Positions 34,199 to 43,081 of a stretch of DNA of 64,000 bases are shown here, piece after piece (position 1 is the first letter of the stretch; each line of letters begins with the position of its first letter). The position numbers and the translations under genes are program-made. The notes beneath the pieces were generated by a model. The model was not told the DNA's origin, ran no database searches, and saw nothing but the letters and a program-made list of their open reading frames with translations. The DNA comes from an uncultured Clostridia bacterium. Its GTDB lineage: Bacteria > Bacillota > Clostridia > Oscillospirales > Ruminococcaceae. The stretch covers positions 62,001-126,000 of the forward strand of contig CANRJB010000002.1 in the NCBI GenBank assembly GCA_947630845.1, in the 5' to 3' direction.

Positions 34199-35046
34199 GC
34201 CTGTTCCCCTTTCTCAAAACGCATCGAAATATCAAAGCACTGCACCGAATGTGTCAATGCACCGAGTGAAATAATGTCCACGCCCGTGGCTGCGACTTCG
34301 GCGATGTTCGCTTCGGTCACATTGCCGGAGGCTTCAAGGAGTGCTTTGCCTGCCGTGCGTCTGACGGCTTCTGCCATCTCCTCACAGCTCATATTGTCCA
34401 GCATGATGATCTCGCATCCGACATCCAGTGCTTCCTGCAATTCGTCCAGATCACGCACTTCTACTTCGATCTTCGTCATGTGACCGATCTGCTTGCGCAG
34501 TGCAGCAACTGCCGGTCTGATGCCGCCATAGACATCAATGTGATTGTCTTTGAGCATTGCACCTTCGGAGAGGTTATAGCGGTGATTTTTCCCGCCGCCG
34601 ACGGTGACAGCATATTTCTGGAGACGGCGCAGTCCGGGAAGGGTCTTACGGGTATCGGTGATCTGTGCCCTTGTGCCTTTGACAAGCTCCACGCAGCGAG
34701 ACGTTGCGGTCGCTATGCCGGAGAGATGCTGCAAGATGTTCAGTGCCGTGCGTTCACCTTTGAGCAAAGTTTTGGTGTCGCCGTCCATTGTGGCAAGGAT
34801 GTCGCCTTTTTTTACATGATCGCCGTCCTTCACCTTTGCATGGAACACAACCCCCTGCCCGGTCAGAGCAAATACCCTTGCTGCGATGTCCAGTCCGCAG
34901 ATCACGCCGTCAGCCTTTGCGATATAATAGGCATGGCTCGTGTGACCGTCGGGCAGCAGATAGTCTGTCGTCACGTCCACATAGTGGATGTCCTCTTCAA
35001 GTGCTGTCCGGATGATGCCGTCAACATAGCTCTGCAATAACTGCAT
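34195..35046 (-). CDS. nadC: Nicotinate-nucleotide pyrophosphorylase
   Basis: Quinolinate phosphoribosyltransferase of 283 residues, which turns quinolinate and PRPP into nicotinate mononucleotide in NAD synthesis. Conserved elements are ALEEDI near the start, RKTLPGLRRLQKYAVTVGGGKNHR, and MLKDNH in the PRPP-binding barrel, with EVEVRDLDEL and MLDNMS further on. The ATG at 35046 directly follows the nadB stop. nadA is not next to it, so quinolinate synthase must be encoded elsewhere or be absent. Confidence 0.95.
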   Translation of the reverse strand: MQLLQSYVDGIIRTALEEDIHYVDVTTDYLLPDGHTSHAYYIAKADGVICGLDIAARVFALTGQGVVFHAKVKDGDHVKKGDILATMDGDTKTLLKGERTALNILQHLSGIATATSRCVELVKGTRAQITDTRKTLPGLRRLQKYAVTVGGGKNHRYNLSEGAMLKDNHIDVYGGIRPAVAALRKQIGHMTKIEVEVRDLDELQEALDVGCEIIMLDNMSCEEMAEAVRRTAGKALLEASGNVTEANIAEVAATGVDIISLGALTHSVQCFDISMRFEKGEQA

Positions 35047-35047
35047 G

Positions 35048-36511
35048 TTAAACTCCTTTCTCCTCCACAAGTGCTTCATTCAGTATAAGGAAGGCAATGG
35101 ATGCCGTTGCACATGCTTCCACATAGTCCGCATCGATGCGGTACCATCCATCTTCAAGGTCATGCATGATATTGCAGACCTTCGGGAAATTCTCCTGTAT
35201 TTTTCCGGCATCCGGAATGACGAAATAGCTTTCCTGTAAAATATGCCGCAGCTGTGTGCGGATGCCGTGCGGCACGGGCTGTGCCCCCTCACGCAGGTCA
35301 AATTCTCCCTCTGCAAATTCCTTCTGTTCGTGCAGATGTTTTGCGATGTCCTGTGCTGCATGACGGGAAAACACCAGAGCTTCAAGCAGAGAATTGCTGG
35401 CAAGGCGGTTGTTGCCGTGAACGCCTGTATTGGAGCATTCGCCGCAGGCATAGAGTCCCGGCACTCTTGTCCGGGAGTCGGCATCTACCTGAATACCGCC
35501 CATCAGGTAATGCTGGCAGGGGTAGATGGGAATGCGGTCTTTCGTCATGTCATAGCCCTGTTCGAGCAGATTCCTGTAGATCATCGGGAAACGGCTTCGC
35601 ACTTCGTCGGCATCCTTGTGGGTGATGTCGAGATAAAATTCATCCGACCCGGTGCGGCGGCTTTCCAGTATGATCGCATTCGACACCACATCCCTCGGCG
35701 CAAGTTCAAGCCGGTCATCATAGTGCTGCATGAACCGTTCCGCATGGCAGTTGAGCAGATAAGCCCCTTCGCCCCGTACTGCTTCCGAGATCAGGAAACA
35801 TTCTCTTGTGTGCCGGTTATTGAAGGCAGTCGGGTGGAATTGTATCAAAGACAAACCACGTATCATTGCCCCCATCCGGTAAGCGAACATGATGCCATCC
35901 CCTGTGGCGATAGCGGAGTTGGTGGTAAATTCATAGACTCTCCCGATGCCGCCCGTCGCCATGATGAAGAAATGGCTGTTGACAGTCTCATAGTTCTCCC
36001 CATGCAGGAGCAGCGCAGAAAAGCCTGTTTCTGTTTTTTTGACATCGCAGAGCAGCGTTTCCTCACGTATCTCCACATTCGGCAGCATCTGCACATGGGC
36101 AAGCAGCTTGTCAGCGATCTCCCGTCCGGTCGCATCCTTGTGATGGAAGATGCGCCGTCTGCTGTGACCGCCCTCCAAGGTGCGGTGATAGTCGCCGTCT
36201 GCCTGTTTGTCAAATTCCACGCCCAGTGTAATGAGATGACCGATGTCCTGTGCAGCTTCTTCCACAAGCATGTGGACAGTGCGGTGGTTGTTCTGGAAAC
36301 CGCCGGCGATATAGGTGTCATTTTCGTGCAGAGAAGTCTTGTCGGACGGAGAGTGATACACTCCGGCGATGCCGCCCTGCGCCAGTGCTGTGTTGCACAG
36401 ACTCAGCTCACGCTTGGCAAGCAGCAGGATGCGTGCGTCCGCCGGAAGGCTCAGGGCGGCATACAGCCCTGCTGCCCCTGCTCCGGCAATGATAACATCA
36501 TAATTGTTCAT
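35048..36511 (-). CDS. nadB: L-aspartate oxidase
   Basis: A flavoprotein of 487 residues that oxidises aspartate to iminoaspartate, the first step of de novo NAD synthesis. The FAD-binding GAGAAGLYAALSLP is at the N-terminus; LAQGGIAGV, HHKDATGREI and the succinate-dehydrogenase-like RRTGSDEFYLDITHKD are typical, and HYLMGGIQVD and GLYACGECSNTGVHGNNRLASNSL mark the active-site and FAD regions. The ATG follows AAGGAGGAGATCTTTCGT. It lies 36 bases after glgP, in the same direction. Confidence 0.95.
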   Translation of the reverse strand: MNNYDVIIAGAGAAGLYAALSLPADARILLLAKRELSLCNTALAQGGIAGVYHSPSDKTSLHENDTYIAGGFQNNHRTVHMLVEEAAQDIGHLITLGVEFDKQADGDYHRTLEGGHSRRRIFHHKDATGREIADKLLAHVQMLPNVEIREETLLCDVKKTETGFSALLLHGENYETVNSHFFIMATGGIGRVYEFTTNSAIATGDGIMFAYRMGAMIRGLSLIQFHPTAFNNRHTRECFLISEAVRGEGAYLLNCHAERFMQHYDDRLELAPRDVVSNAIILESRRTGSDEFYLDITHKDADEVRSRFPMIYRNLLEQGYDMTKDRIPIYPCQHYLMGGIQVDADSRTRVPGLYACGECSNTGVHGNNRLASNSLLEALVFSRHAAQDIAKHLHEQKEFAEGEFDLREGAQPVPHGIRTQLRHILQESYFVIPDAGKIQENFPKVCNIMHDLEDGWYRIDADYVEACATASIAFLILNEALVEEKGV

Positions 36512-36547
36512 TACGAAAGATCTCCTCCTTAGAGGTCAGAAGTGGGA

Positions 36548-38947
36548 TTACTGCATGTCGACAGGCTGGATCTGCCAGATCTGTTCTGCATATTCCCGGA
36601 TGGTGCGGTCGGAGCTGAATTTTCCGGCATGGCAGATATTATGCCACTGTTTGCGTGCAAAGGCGATGCGGTCATTCCGGTAATCCCGGAGTGCCTGTAT
36701 CTTGGTATCGCAGTAACTTTGCAGGTCGCCGAGTACATAGTAATGATCGGGAACATGCCAGCTTGCGCCCTCCGTCAGGGCATCATACAGCTCACGCACA
36801 TCACCGTTTTCCACAATGCTCCCGTCCATCAGCGTCTGCACGACCTTGCGCAGGCGGTCATTTTCAGCAAGCAGCTTACGGCTGTCATAATTTTTCCAGA
36901 TCTCAGCAAATTCTTCCACTCTTGCGCCGAAGATATAGTTATTTTCTTCGCCAGCCTCTTCCACGATCTCCACATTCGCCCCGTCATACGTACCGAGCGT
37001 TACCGCACCGTTGAGCATGAGTTTCATGTTGCCTGTACCGGATGCTTCCGTGCCGGCAGTGGAGATCTGTTCGGAGATATCAGCCGCAGCGACGAGCTTT
37101 TCAGCATAGGAGACATTATAATCTGCCACAAAGAACACCTTGATCTGATCGCAGACAGCAGGATCATTGCGCACCATATCGGCAATGGCATTGATAAATT
37201 TAATGATCGCCTTTGCTCTGCGGTAGCCGGGTGCTGCCTTCGCTCCGAAGAGGAATGTGACAGGCGGCAGGTCGGTAATGCTGCCGTCCTTGATGCCGTA
37301 GTAGAGGTAGAGAATGGAGAATGCATTCAGGAGCTGACGTTTATATTCATGCAGGCGTTTGATCTGGATGTCAAAGACGGAATGTTCCGCATCAAAGAAG
37401 GCATCACATTCTGCCCTGTCCGCAAAGCGTTCCGGTTCACGGGTGAAGATATTTTCCACAAGCTGACGTTTTTTCTCAGTTTTGATGTCAATGAAGCGTT
37501 TCATGACGGCATCGTCATCGGCATATTTGTCGAGTTCTGCGAGCATATCGAGGTTGGTGACCCAGTCCGCAGAGCCGAGCAGTTCCGTGATGAGGGCAGA
37601 GAGTTCCCGGTTACAGAGGGCAAGCCATCTGCGCTGTGTGATGCCATTGGTTTTATTCTGGAAGCGATCGGGATAATACTTGTACCAGTCTTTGAGGGCA
37701 CTGTCTTTCAGGATCTGTGTATGAATTTCCGCAACGCCATTGACATAGCTCCCCATAAAGATAGCAAGGTGAGCCATATGGACAGTACCGTCCTGAACGA
37801 TGCGCATGCGCTTGATCTCCGGCTTTTCGGCGTTCATCTTATAGAGTTCAGCGATCAGCATCTCATTGAGCCGCAGCACGATCTGATACACCTCCGGCAG
37901 GAGATACTGCATCAGTCCGCCGTTCCATTTTTCGAGAGCTTCTGCCATAATGGTATGGTTGGTGTAGCGGAACACTTTGCGTGCCGTTTCGGCAGCATCC
38001 TCAAAGGAGATACCTTCCTTCACCAGCAGACGGATCAATTCCGGAATGGATATGACCGGATGGGTATCATTGAGCTGGATGGTGAGGACATCGGCAAGGT
38101 TATCGAACGTGCCGTAATCCTGTTTGTGCTTGTTCAGCAGATCCTGCAAGGATGCGGAACAGAAGAAATACTGCTGCTGCAAGCGGAGTTTTTTGCCTTC
38201 GTCGGTATCGTCATTGGGATAGAGGCAGCGAGAGATATTCTCCGCATAGATCTGTTCTGCACATGCGCCCATATAGTCCTGCCGGTTAAAGGCAGCAAAG
38301 TCAAATTTCTCCACAGGTTCTGCCTGCCAGAGGCGCAGTGTGCTGATATGTTTTGTATCGTAGCCGATGATGGGCATGTCGTAGGGGACGGCACGCACGG
38401 GTTTTCTGTCATGTGCAAAATGCACCAGTACCGCATCTTCCTCACGCCGTACAGACCATGCATCGCCGTAACGAGTCCAGTCGTCGGCAGTCTCACACTG
38501 GAAACCGTCTTTGATTTCCTGACGGAACAGACCGTAGCAGTAGCGGATCCCATAGCCATCGAGGGGCAGGTCAAGTGTAGCTGCGCTGTCAAGGAAACAA
38601 GCAGCAAGCCGTCCGAGTCCGCCATTGCCGAGTGCGGCATCGCCGATCTCTTCAAGCGCAGACAGCGATGTGCCCATCTCCTGCAATGCCTGATCGACTT
38701 CGTCATAGATACCCAGACAGAGCAGATTGTTGAAAATGCTGCGTCCCACTAAAAATTCCATGGACAGGTAGCATGCATGGCGGGTATTGCGGTGGGCATT
38801 CCGGGAATCCTCCCAGTCCTCTGTAAGCAGATTCATGACCATATCGCCGATGGCATTGTGCAGTTCCTGCGGTGTGACTTCGGAGATCGGCTTGTCCAGT
38901 ACGCCCTTGAGATAGGCAAGAAATGTCTCTTTCGTATAGTTCATCAT
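36548..38947 (-). CDS. glgP: Glycogen/starch phosphorylase
   Basis: A GT35 enzyme of 799 residues that releases glucose 1-phosphate from alpha-1,4-glucans. The PLP-binding segment EASGTGNMKLMLNGAVTLGTYDGANVEI is near residue 640; ALGNGGLGRLAACFLDS, HTNHTI-like FRYTNHTIMAEALEKW and RRWLALCNREL are also typical. The first ATG overlaps the malQ stop. Working with MalQ, it would recycle storage polysaccharide or maltodextrins. Confidence 0.96.
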   Translation of the reverse strand: MMNYTKETFLAYLKGVLDKPISEVTPQELHNAIGDMVMNLLTEDWEDSRNAHRNTRHACYLSMEFLVGRSIFNNLLCLGIYDEVDQALQEMGTSLSALEEIGDAALGNGGLGRLAACFLDSAATLDLPLDGYGIRYCYGLFRQEIKDGFQCETADDWTRYGDAWSVRREEDAVLVHFAHDRKPVRAVPYDMPIIGYDTKHISTLRLWQAEPVEKFDFAAFNRQDYMGACAEQIYAENISRCLYPNDDTDEGKKLRLQQQYFFCSASLQDLLNKHKQDYGTFDNLADVLTIQLNDTHPVISIPELIRLLVKEGISFEDAAETARKVFRYTNHTIMAEALEKWNGGLMQYLLPEVYQIVLRLNEMLIAELYKMNAEKPEIKRMRIVQDGTVHMAHLAIFMGSYVNGVAEIHTQILKDSALKDWYKYYPDRFQNKTNGITQRRWLALCNRELSALITELLGSADWVTNLDMLAELDKYADDDAVMKRFIDIKTEKKRQLVENIFTREPERFADRAECDAFFDAEHSVFDIQIKRLHEYKRQLLNAFSILYLYYGIKDGSITDLPPVTFLFGAKAAPGYRRAKAIIKFINAIADMVRNDPAVCDQIKVFFVADYNVSYAEKLVAAADISEQISTAGTEASGTGNMKLMLNGAVTLGTYDGANVEIVEEAGEENNYIFGARVEEFAEIWKNYDSRKLLAENDRLRKVVQTLMDGSIVENGDVRELYDALTEGASWHVPDHYYVLGDLQSYCDTKIQALRDYRNDRIAFARKQWHNICHAGKFSSDRTIREYAEQIWQIQPVDMQ

Positions 38948-40929
38948 GTTTCAGTTTCCTCCGCTGTTTCGGATTTTTTCGGGGTTCTCCGGGTATAGCT
39001 GCGTTTGGGTTTTGCGGCAGTATCGGCATCCGGTTTTTTACGCCGGGTATACTTCCGCTTTGGCTTTGGCTGTTCGGGTGGAGTTTCCGGCGGTGTTTCA
39101 GGCGAGATGGTGACGATGCTGTCAGATGTTTCATGTGGAACACTGTCGAAATTTGTCGTTTCGGGTGCAGGCGCATCAGCTTCCTTTACCGGACGTGCAT
39201 CCGCCTTTATTTCCGTTTTCGGCGCATCAGCCGCCTTTACCGGACGTGCATCCGCCTTTATTTCCGTTTCGGGCGCATCAGCCGCCTTTACCGGACGTGC
39301 ATCCGCCTTTATTTCCGTTTCGGGCGCATCAGCCGCCTTTACCAGGCGTGCATCTGCCTTTGTTTCCGTTTCGGGCGCATCAGCCGCCTTTACCGGCTGT
39401 GCATCTGCTTTTATTTCTGTTTTCGGCGCATCTGCTTCCTTTTCAGGACGGACGGAACGCCCGTAGGTGCGGTTGAGCTTGCGTATTGATTTTGCGAGCG
39501 CAGTGGTAAAGTCCGAAGCTTCCGTGCGGTACATCCAGTTACCGCCCAGAGTGGATGGCGTATTCATCCGGCAGTCACTGTCCTCACTCAGGAAATCCTG
39601 CATCTGTGCAATGGCGATCTCCGCAATGCTCCCCCAGCAGGCAGCGATCATGGCATCCGGAATTTCAGACTTTTTGCATCGCAGATAACGCTTTGCATAC
39701 TTGATGGTAGTTTTGTCCGCAGCTTCCACCCATCCACGCAGCGTTTCATTGTCATGCGTGCCGGTATAGCAGACACAGCGTGGTGTCGTGAAGTTATGCG
39801 GCAGATGTTCATTGTCCGGATCGCTGTCGAAACCGAATTGCAGCACCTTCATACCGGGATATTGGAGTGCTTGCAGCATCCTGCGGACAGCCGGTGTGAT
39901 GAATCCCAGATCTTCCGCAATGATGTGGACATCTCCCACTTCCCGTTTCATGGCAAGGAACAATTGCTTGTTCGGACCTTTGCGCCATTTTCCGTTCGTG
40001 GCATCGGGGCTGCCGTAGGGGATGGCATAGTAGCTCTCAAATCCACGGAAATGATCAATACGAATGCAGTCATACAGCGATGCCGCATGTTTCAGCCGTG
40101 AGATCCACCATGCATAGCCGGTCTTTTTGTGGTAGTCCCAGTCATACAGCGGATTGCCCCAGAGCTGACCTTCCGGTGCGAACGGATCCGGCGGACAGCC
40201 GGCAACCTCGATGGGCTTTTTGTCCTTATCAAGCGCAAACAACTCCGGCGAAACCCAGACTTCACTGCTGTCATATGCCACATAGATGGGCATATCGCCG
40301 ATGATGCTGACATGCTTGCTGTTGGCATAGGCTTTGAGACGTTTCCACTGTTTCGCAAAGGTGAACTGGATAAAGCAGTACATCTCGATCTCGTCGGCAA
40401 GACGTTCTTTTGCAGCCTTCACAGCATTCTTGTCACGCATGGCAAGGGGCTTTTCCCATTCATACCATGGCGCACCGCTGTGTTCTGCCTTCAGTGCCAT
40501 GAAAAGCGCATAGTCATCAAGCCAGAACCGGTTTCCCCTTACGAAAGCATTGTACTCCCTCTTGTTGCGCAGGAGCTTGAATCTTGCGTAGGCACGGCGC
40601 AGAACGGCAATATTGCTGTGGTAGAGCAGCTCATAGTCAATGCTTTCCTCGCTGCGCTGCCAGAGCATGGACGTATAGTCCCCATGCATGAGCAGTCCCT
40701 GTTCTTCAAGGTCAGCAAAGTCGATGAAGTAGGGGTTTCCGGCATAGACCGAAAAGCTCTGATAGGGTGAATCGCCGTAACTTGTGGGAGAGAGGGGAAG
40801 GATCTGCCAGTATGCCGTCTCGCTCATGTGCAGAAAATCCACGAAGTCATAGGCTGACTTCCCCATCCGTCCGATGCCGTACCTTGACGGCAGACTGGAA
40901 ATATGCAGTAAAATGCCGCTTTTTCTCAT
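38944..40929 (-). CDS. malQ: 4-alpha-glucanotransferase with repetitive basic tail
   Basis: A GH77 amylomaltase. The core (residues 1-495) carries the family marks: GILLHISSLPSRYGIG, YWQILPLSPTSYGDSPYQSFS, YDCIRIDHFRGFESYYAIPYG (nucleophile Asp), HIIAEDLGFITP (acid/base Glu) and YTGTHDNETLRGW. The usual length ends near residue 495. Here 165 extra residues follow: five 17-residue Ala/Asp/Glu/Lys repeats, a Pro/Glu linker, and two basic blocks (KRKYTRRK and KRSYTRRT). The extension could be a docking or nucleic-acid-like polyanion-binding tail; its role is unknown. It heads a run of overlapping or close genes. Confidence 0.93.
   Translation of the reverse strand: MRKSGILLHISSLPSRYGIGRMGKSAYDFVDFLHMSETAYWQILPLSPTSYGDSPYQSFSVYAGNPYFIDFADLEEQGLLMHGDYTSMLWQRSEESIDYELLYHSNIAVLRRAYARFKLLRNKREYNAFVRGNRFWLDDYALFMALKAEHSGAPWYEWEKPLAMRDKNAVKAAKERLADEIEMYCFIQFTFAKQWKRLKAYANSKHVSIIGDMPIYVAYDSSEVWVSPELFALDKDKKPIEVAGCPPDPFAPEGQLWGNPLYDWDYHKKTGYAWWISRLKHAASLYDCIRIDHFRGFESYYAIPYGSPDATNGKWRKGPNKQLFLAMKREVGDVHIIAEDLGFITPAVRRMLQALQYPGMKVLQFGFDSDPDNEHLPHNFTTPRCVCYTGTHDNETLRGWVEAADKTTIKYAKRYLRCKKSEIPDAMIAACWGSIAEIAIAQMQDFLSEDSDCRMNTPSTLGGNWMYRTEASDFTTALAKSIRKLNRTYGRSVRPEKEADAPKTEIKADAQPVKAADAPETETKADARLVKAADAPETEIKADARPVKAADAPETEIKADARPVKAADAPKTEIKADARPVKEADAPAPETTNFDSVPHETSDSIVTISPETPPETPPEQPKPKRKYTRRKKPDADTAAKPKRSYTRRTPKKSETAEETET
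39187..39441. repeat. Five in-frame 51-bp tandem repeats in malQ
   Basis: Five copies encode 17 residues each, close to KAADAPETEIKADARPV. Copies three and four are identical in protein, while the outer copies differ at two to four positions. A sixth partial copy follows. No spacer varies between copies, so this is not a CRISPR array. Confidence 0.9.
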
Positions 40930-41001
40930 GTAATTTTTCCTCCTGCGTGATTATATTGTGATCTTTTTTCCGCTGCATGTACCCATGAACGGGTAACTTT
41001 G

Positions 41002-41703
41002 TTACCGGATGAAACCGCCGTTGACACCGAGTACCTGTCCCGTGATGAAATCCGCCCTGCTGCTGCACAGAAATGCTGCCGCATGGGCAACATCTTCCGG
41101 TGTACCGATTCGTCCGAGGGGTGTTTCCTCAGCAAGGTCAGCGAGTGTCTGTGCGCCGTAACCGTCGAGCATGGGTGTCCGTATCACACCCGGCGCAATG
41201 CAGTTGACCCGGATGCCGGATGGTGCGGTTTCGTGTGCAAGTGCCTTTGTAAAGCCGATGAGCGCAGCCTTTGTTGCCGAATAGTCCACCTCACACGATG
41301 CCCCCACCTGCCCCCACATGGAGCTGATGATAAGGATGCAGCCGCTTTTCCGGTGAACCATCTGCGGCAGGACGGCACGTGTGCATTCGATCGTCCCCAG
41401 CACATTCACCGCAAACAGATGCTGCCTTGTCCGGGCATCAATGTCCGTCAGCAGTCCCGTCACGGAGATGCCGGCGTTATTCACCAGCACATCCACCCGT
41501 CCGGCAGCTTCCATCATCTTTGCAATGCTGCCCACATCCGAGAGGTCAGCTTGCAGCACCGTTCCGCCAAGCTCCTCTGCAAGAGCCTGTGCCTGTTCAG
41601 GATGGCTGTGGCAGTGCAGCAATGTCTCCATTCCCTCTGCCGCAAGCGACCGTGCAATTGCTGCCCCGATGCCGCCCGATGCGCCTGTGATGAGTGCCCT
41701 CAT
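41002..41703 (-). CDS. Short-chain dehydrogenase/reductase (FabG-like)
   Basis: A protein of 233 residues. The Rossmann motif TGASGGIGAAIA is at the N-terminus, NNAGIS near residue 87, and the catalytic Ser-Tyr-Lys is visible as IISSM... VDYSATKAAL. It ends like FabG (TGQVLGVNGGFIR). Candidates are 3-oxoacyl-ACP reductase or the YmfI-type reductase that modifies elongation factor P; the absence of other fatty-acid genes nearby gives no help. It overlaps the CPBP gene by four bases. A weak GGTAAC/GTTACC hairpin covers its stop codon. Confidence 0.85.
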   Translation of the reverse strand: MRALITGASGGIGAAIARSLAAEGMETLLHCHSHPEQAQALAEELGGTVLQADLSDVGSIAKMMEAAGRVDVLVNNAGISVTGLLTDIDARTRQHLFAVNVLGTIECTRAVLPQMVHRKSGCILIISSMWGQVGASCEVDYSATKAALIGFTKALAHETAPSGIRVNCIAPGVIRTPMLDGYGAQTLADLAEETPLGRIGTPEDVAHAAAFLCSSRADFITGQVLGVNGGFIR

Positions 41704-42662
41704 TCCGTTTCTGCCTTTTCCTGCTTCTTTCCCGGCACAAACAGCAGCAGTGCAATTGCTGCCGTCATCACAATTGTCGTCGGCAGGGATGCTTCAAGCC
41801 CGAATGTCCCTCCGTTGGCAAGTGCAGAACCTTGCAGCGACATGGAAAAGATGGTTTCGCCGGAGTCAATGCCGCTGACCGGCAGTCCGTAGAAATTGCC
41901 CTGTACAAAATTCCAGATGCTGTGAATGGCACATGCCCCCCAGAGATTGTCCGTCCGGAGCATATAGAAAGAGATCATCACAGCATAGAGAACAAGATTT
42001 ATGAATGCAAGCAGCGAAAACCCTGCATTGCCGCCGTGCAGGATCCCGAACACAACGGAATTGACAGCCACAGCCCACCATACATTCTGATGCCGGAGAA
42101 CAGTTGTCATCAGGTAGCCCCGGCACATGACTTCCTCGCTCATGCCCTGTATGCCGTAGCCGAGCAGCGCAACAAGTACCATCCACGAAAATCCCTGATA
42201 GCCGTTCCATTGCAGCCCGCCCATCAGGTACGACAGCAGCACGACCATGCTGAACATCACAAATCCTGCGCCCAGCCCAAGCAGATAATGCAGTGCTGCG
42301 CCCTTTTTCCGGAAGCCCATCGTGTTCAGCTTCCGCCCCTCCACAAACCGGCAGAAGAGCAGAATGACGATCGTTCCCAGTCCTGTGGCAAAGAGTGTGA
42401 CCTTTGTCATGAAGGGGTCTGTGAGCATACCATTGATCTTTTCCATCATGACATCATCGGCGATCATGCCGTTTTTTTCCATGATGGGCATAGCCCAGTC
42501 CATAAGACGGGGGATGAAGAAAAGAATGATCGGTATCATTTCCGCAAAGGTATAGAACAGAAATACCAGCAGGAAAATCAGCAGTTTCAGAAAGAGATTA
42601 CCCGGCGTAACGAAATGTTCGGATGCACGCACCCTTTGTATCAGCGGAAAATTCAGGTTCAT
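41700..42662 (-). CDS. CPBP-family intramembrane glutamic protease
   Basis: A polytopic membrane protein of 320 residues with about eight helices. The Abi/CPBP motifs are visible: EEVMCRGYLM (the two Glu and Arg), FGILHGG (His) and IHSIWNF (His). Family members process prenylated or signalling proteins or give bacteriocin immunity; the target here is not known. It lies five bases after the DUF1294 gene. Confidence 0.85.
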   Translation of the reverse strand: MNLNFPLIQRVRASEHFVTPGNLFLKLLIFLLVFLFYTFAEMIPIILFFIPRLMDWAMPIMEKNGMIADDVMMEKINGMLTDPFMTKVTLFATGLGTIVILLFCRFVEGRKLNTMGFRKKGAALHYLLGLGAGFVMFSMVVLLSYLMGGLQWNGYQGFSWMVLVALLGYGIQGMSEEVMCRGYLMTTVLRHQNVWWAVAVNSVVFGILHGGNAGFSLLAFINLVLYAVMISFYMLRTDNLWGACAIHSIWNFVQGNFYGLPVSGIDSGETIFSMSLQGSALANGGTFGLEASLPTTIVMTAAIALLLFVPGKKQEKAETE

Positions 42663-42666
42663 GTTT

Positions 42667-42936
42667 TCACCTCATCAGATAAATGACAAGTCCCCCCTGC
42701 CATAGCAGTCCTATGACATTGACGACCCAGAAATACCAGTGCTTTGTCTTATGCCGGAACACCTGCATACCTGCAAGTGTCCCCAGCGCACCGCCGAAAA
42801 ATCCCAAGCAGAGCAGGACTTTTTCAGGTGTGCGCCATTGATGCCGCTTTGCAAGGGACTTGTCCCTTCCGTAGAAGAGGAAAGCGATCACGTTTATGAT
42901 GGCAAAGCACACCAGTAAGAATGAGAATGCGGACAT
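42667..42936 (-). CDS. DUF1294 membrane protein
   Basis: A protein of 89 residues with an N-terminal helix, a loop containing YGRDKSLAKRHQWRTPE, and two further helices (LGFFGGALGTLAGMQVF and WYFWVVNVIGLLWQGGLVIYL). The D-K-x-x-A and R-x-x-E motifs and HKT are typical of DUF1294. The ATG at 42936 follows GGGGGC; the longer frame upstream contains the promoter. Function unknown. Confidence 0.85.
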   Translation of the reverse strand: MSAFSFLLVCFAIINVIAFLFYGRDKSLAKRHQWRTPEKVLLCLGFFGGALGTLAGMQVFRHKTKHWYFWVVNVIGLLWQGGLVIYLMR

Positions 42937-42982
42937 CACAGCCCCCTTCCATGCAGACGAACCCCTATGCATACTCATAATA

Positions 42983-43011
42983 AGTATACCGCATTCTTTG
43001 CAAAATGTCAA
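42983..43011 (-). promoter_or_regulatory. Promoter of DUF1294-CPBP-SDR operon
   Basis: On the minus strand TTGACA (43011-43006) and TATACT (42988-42983) are 17 bases apart, about 45 bases before the DUF1294 ATG. Confidence 0.7.
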
Positions 43012-43081
43012 TACTCCGTGAACAGAAAACCACAGAAAACCGAAAAAAAACGCTGCCCGATGCACATCGGACAGCGATCTG

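Noticed and set aside
36542..38752. 736-codon open frame on the plus strand
   Set aside because: It is antisense to glgP, has no ribosome site and gives a Cys/His/Phe-rich product with no family; it is a shadow of the codon bias of the real gene.
39187..39441. Regular direct repeats that could suggest CRISPR
   Set aside because: The 51-bp units are contiguous, have no variable spacers and are in frame within malQ.
38923..39489. Repeat-rich plus-strand frame of 188 codons
   Set aside because: It is the complement of the malQ repeats and has no ribosome site; the Arg/Phe/Tyr repeats are a by-product.
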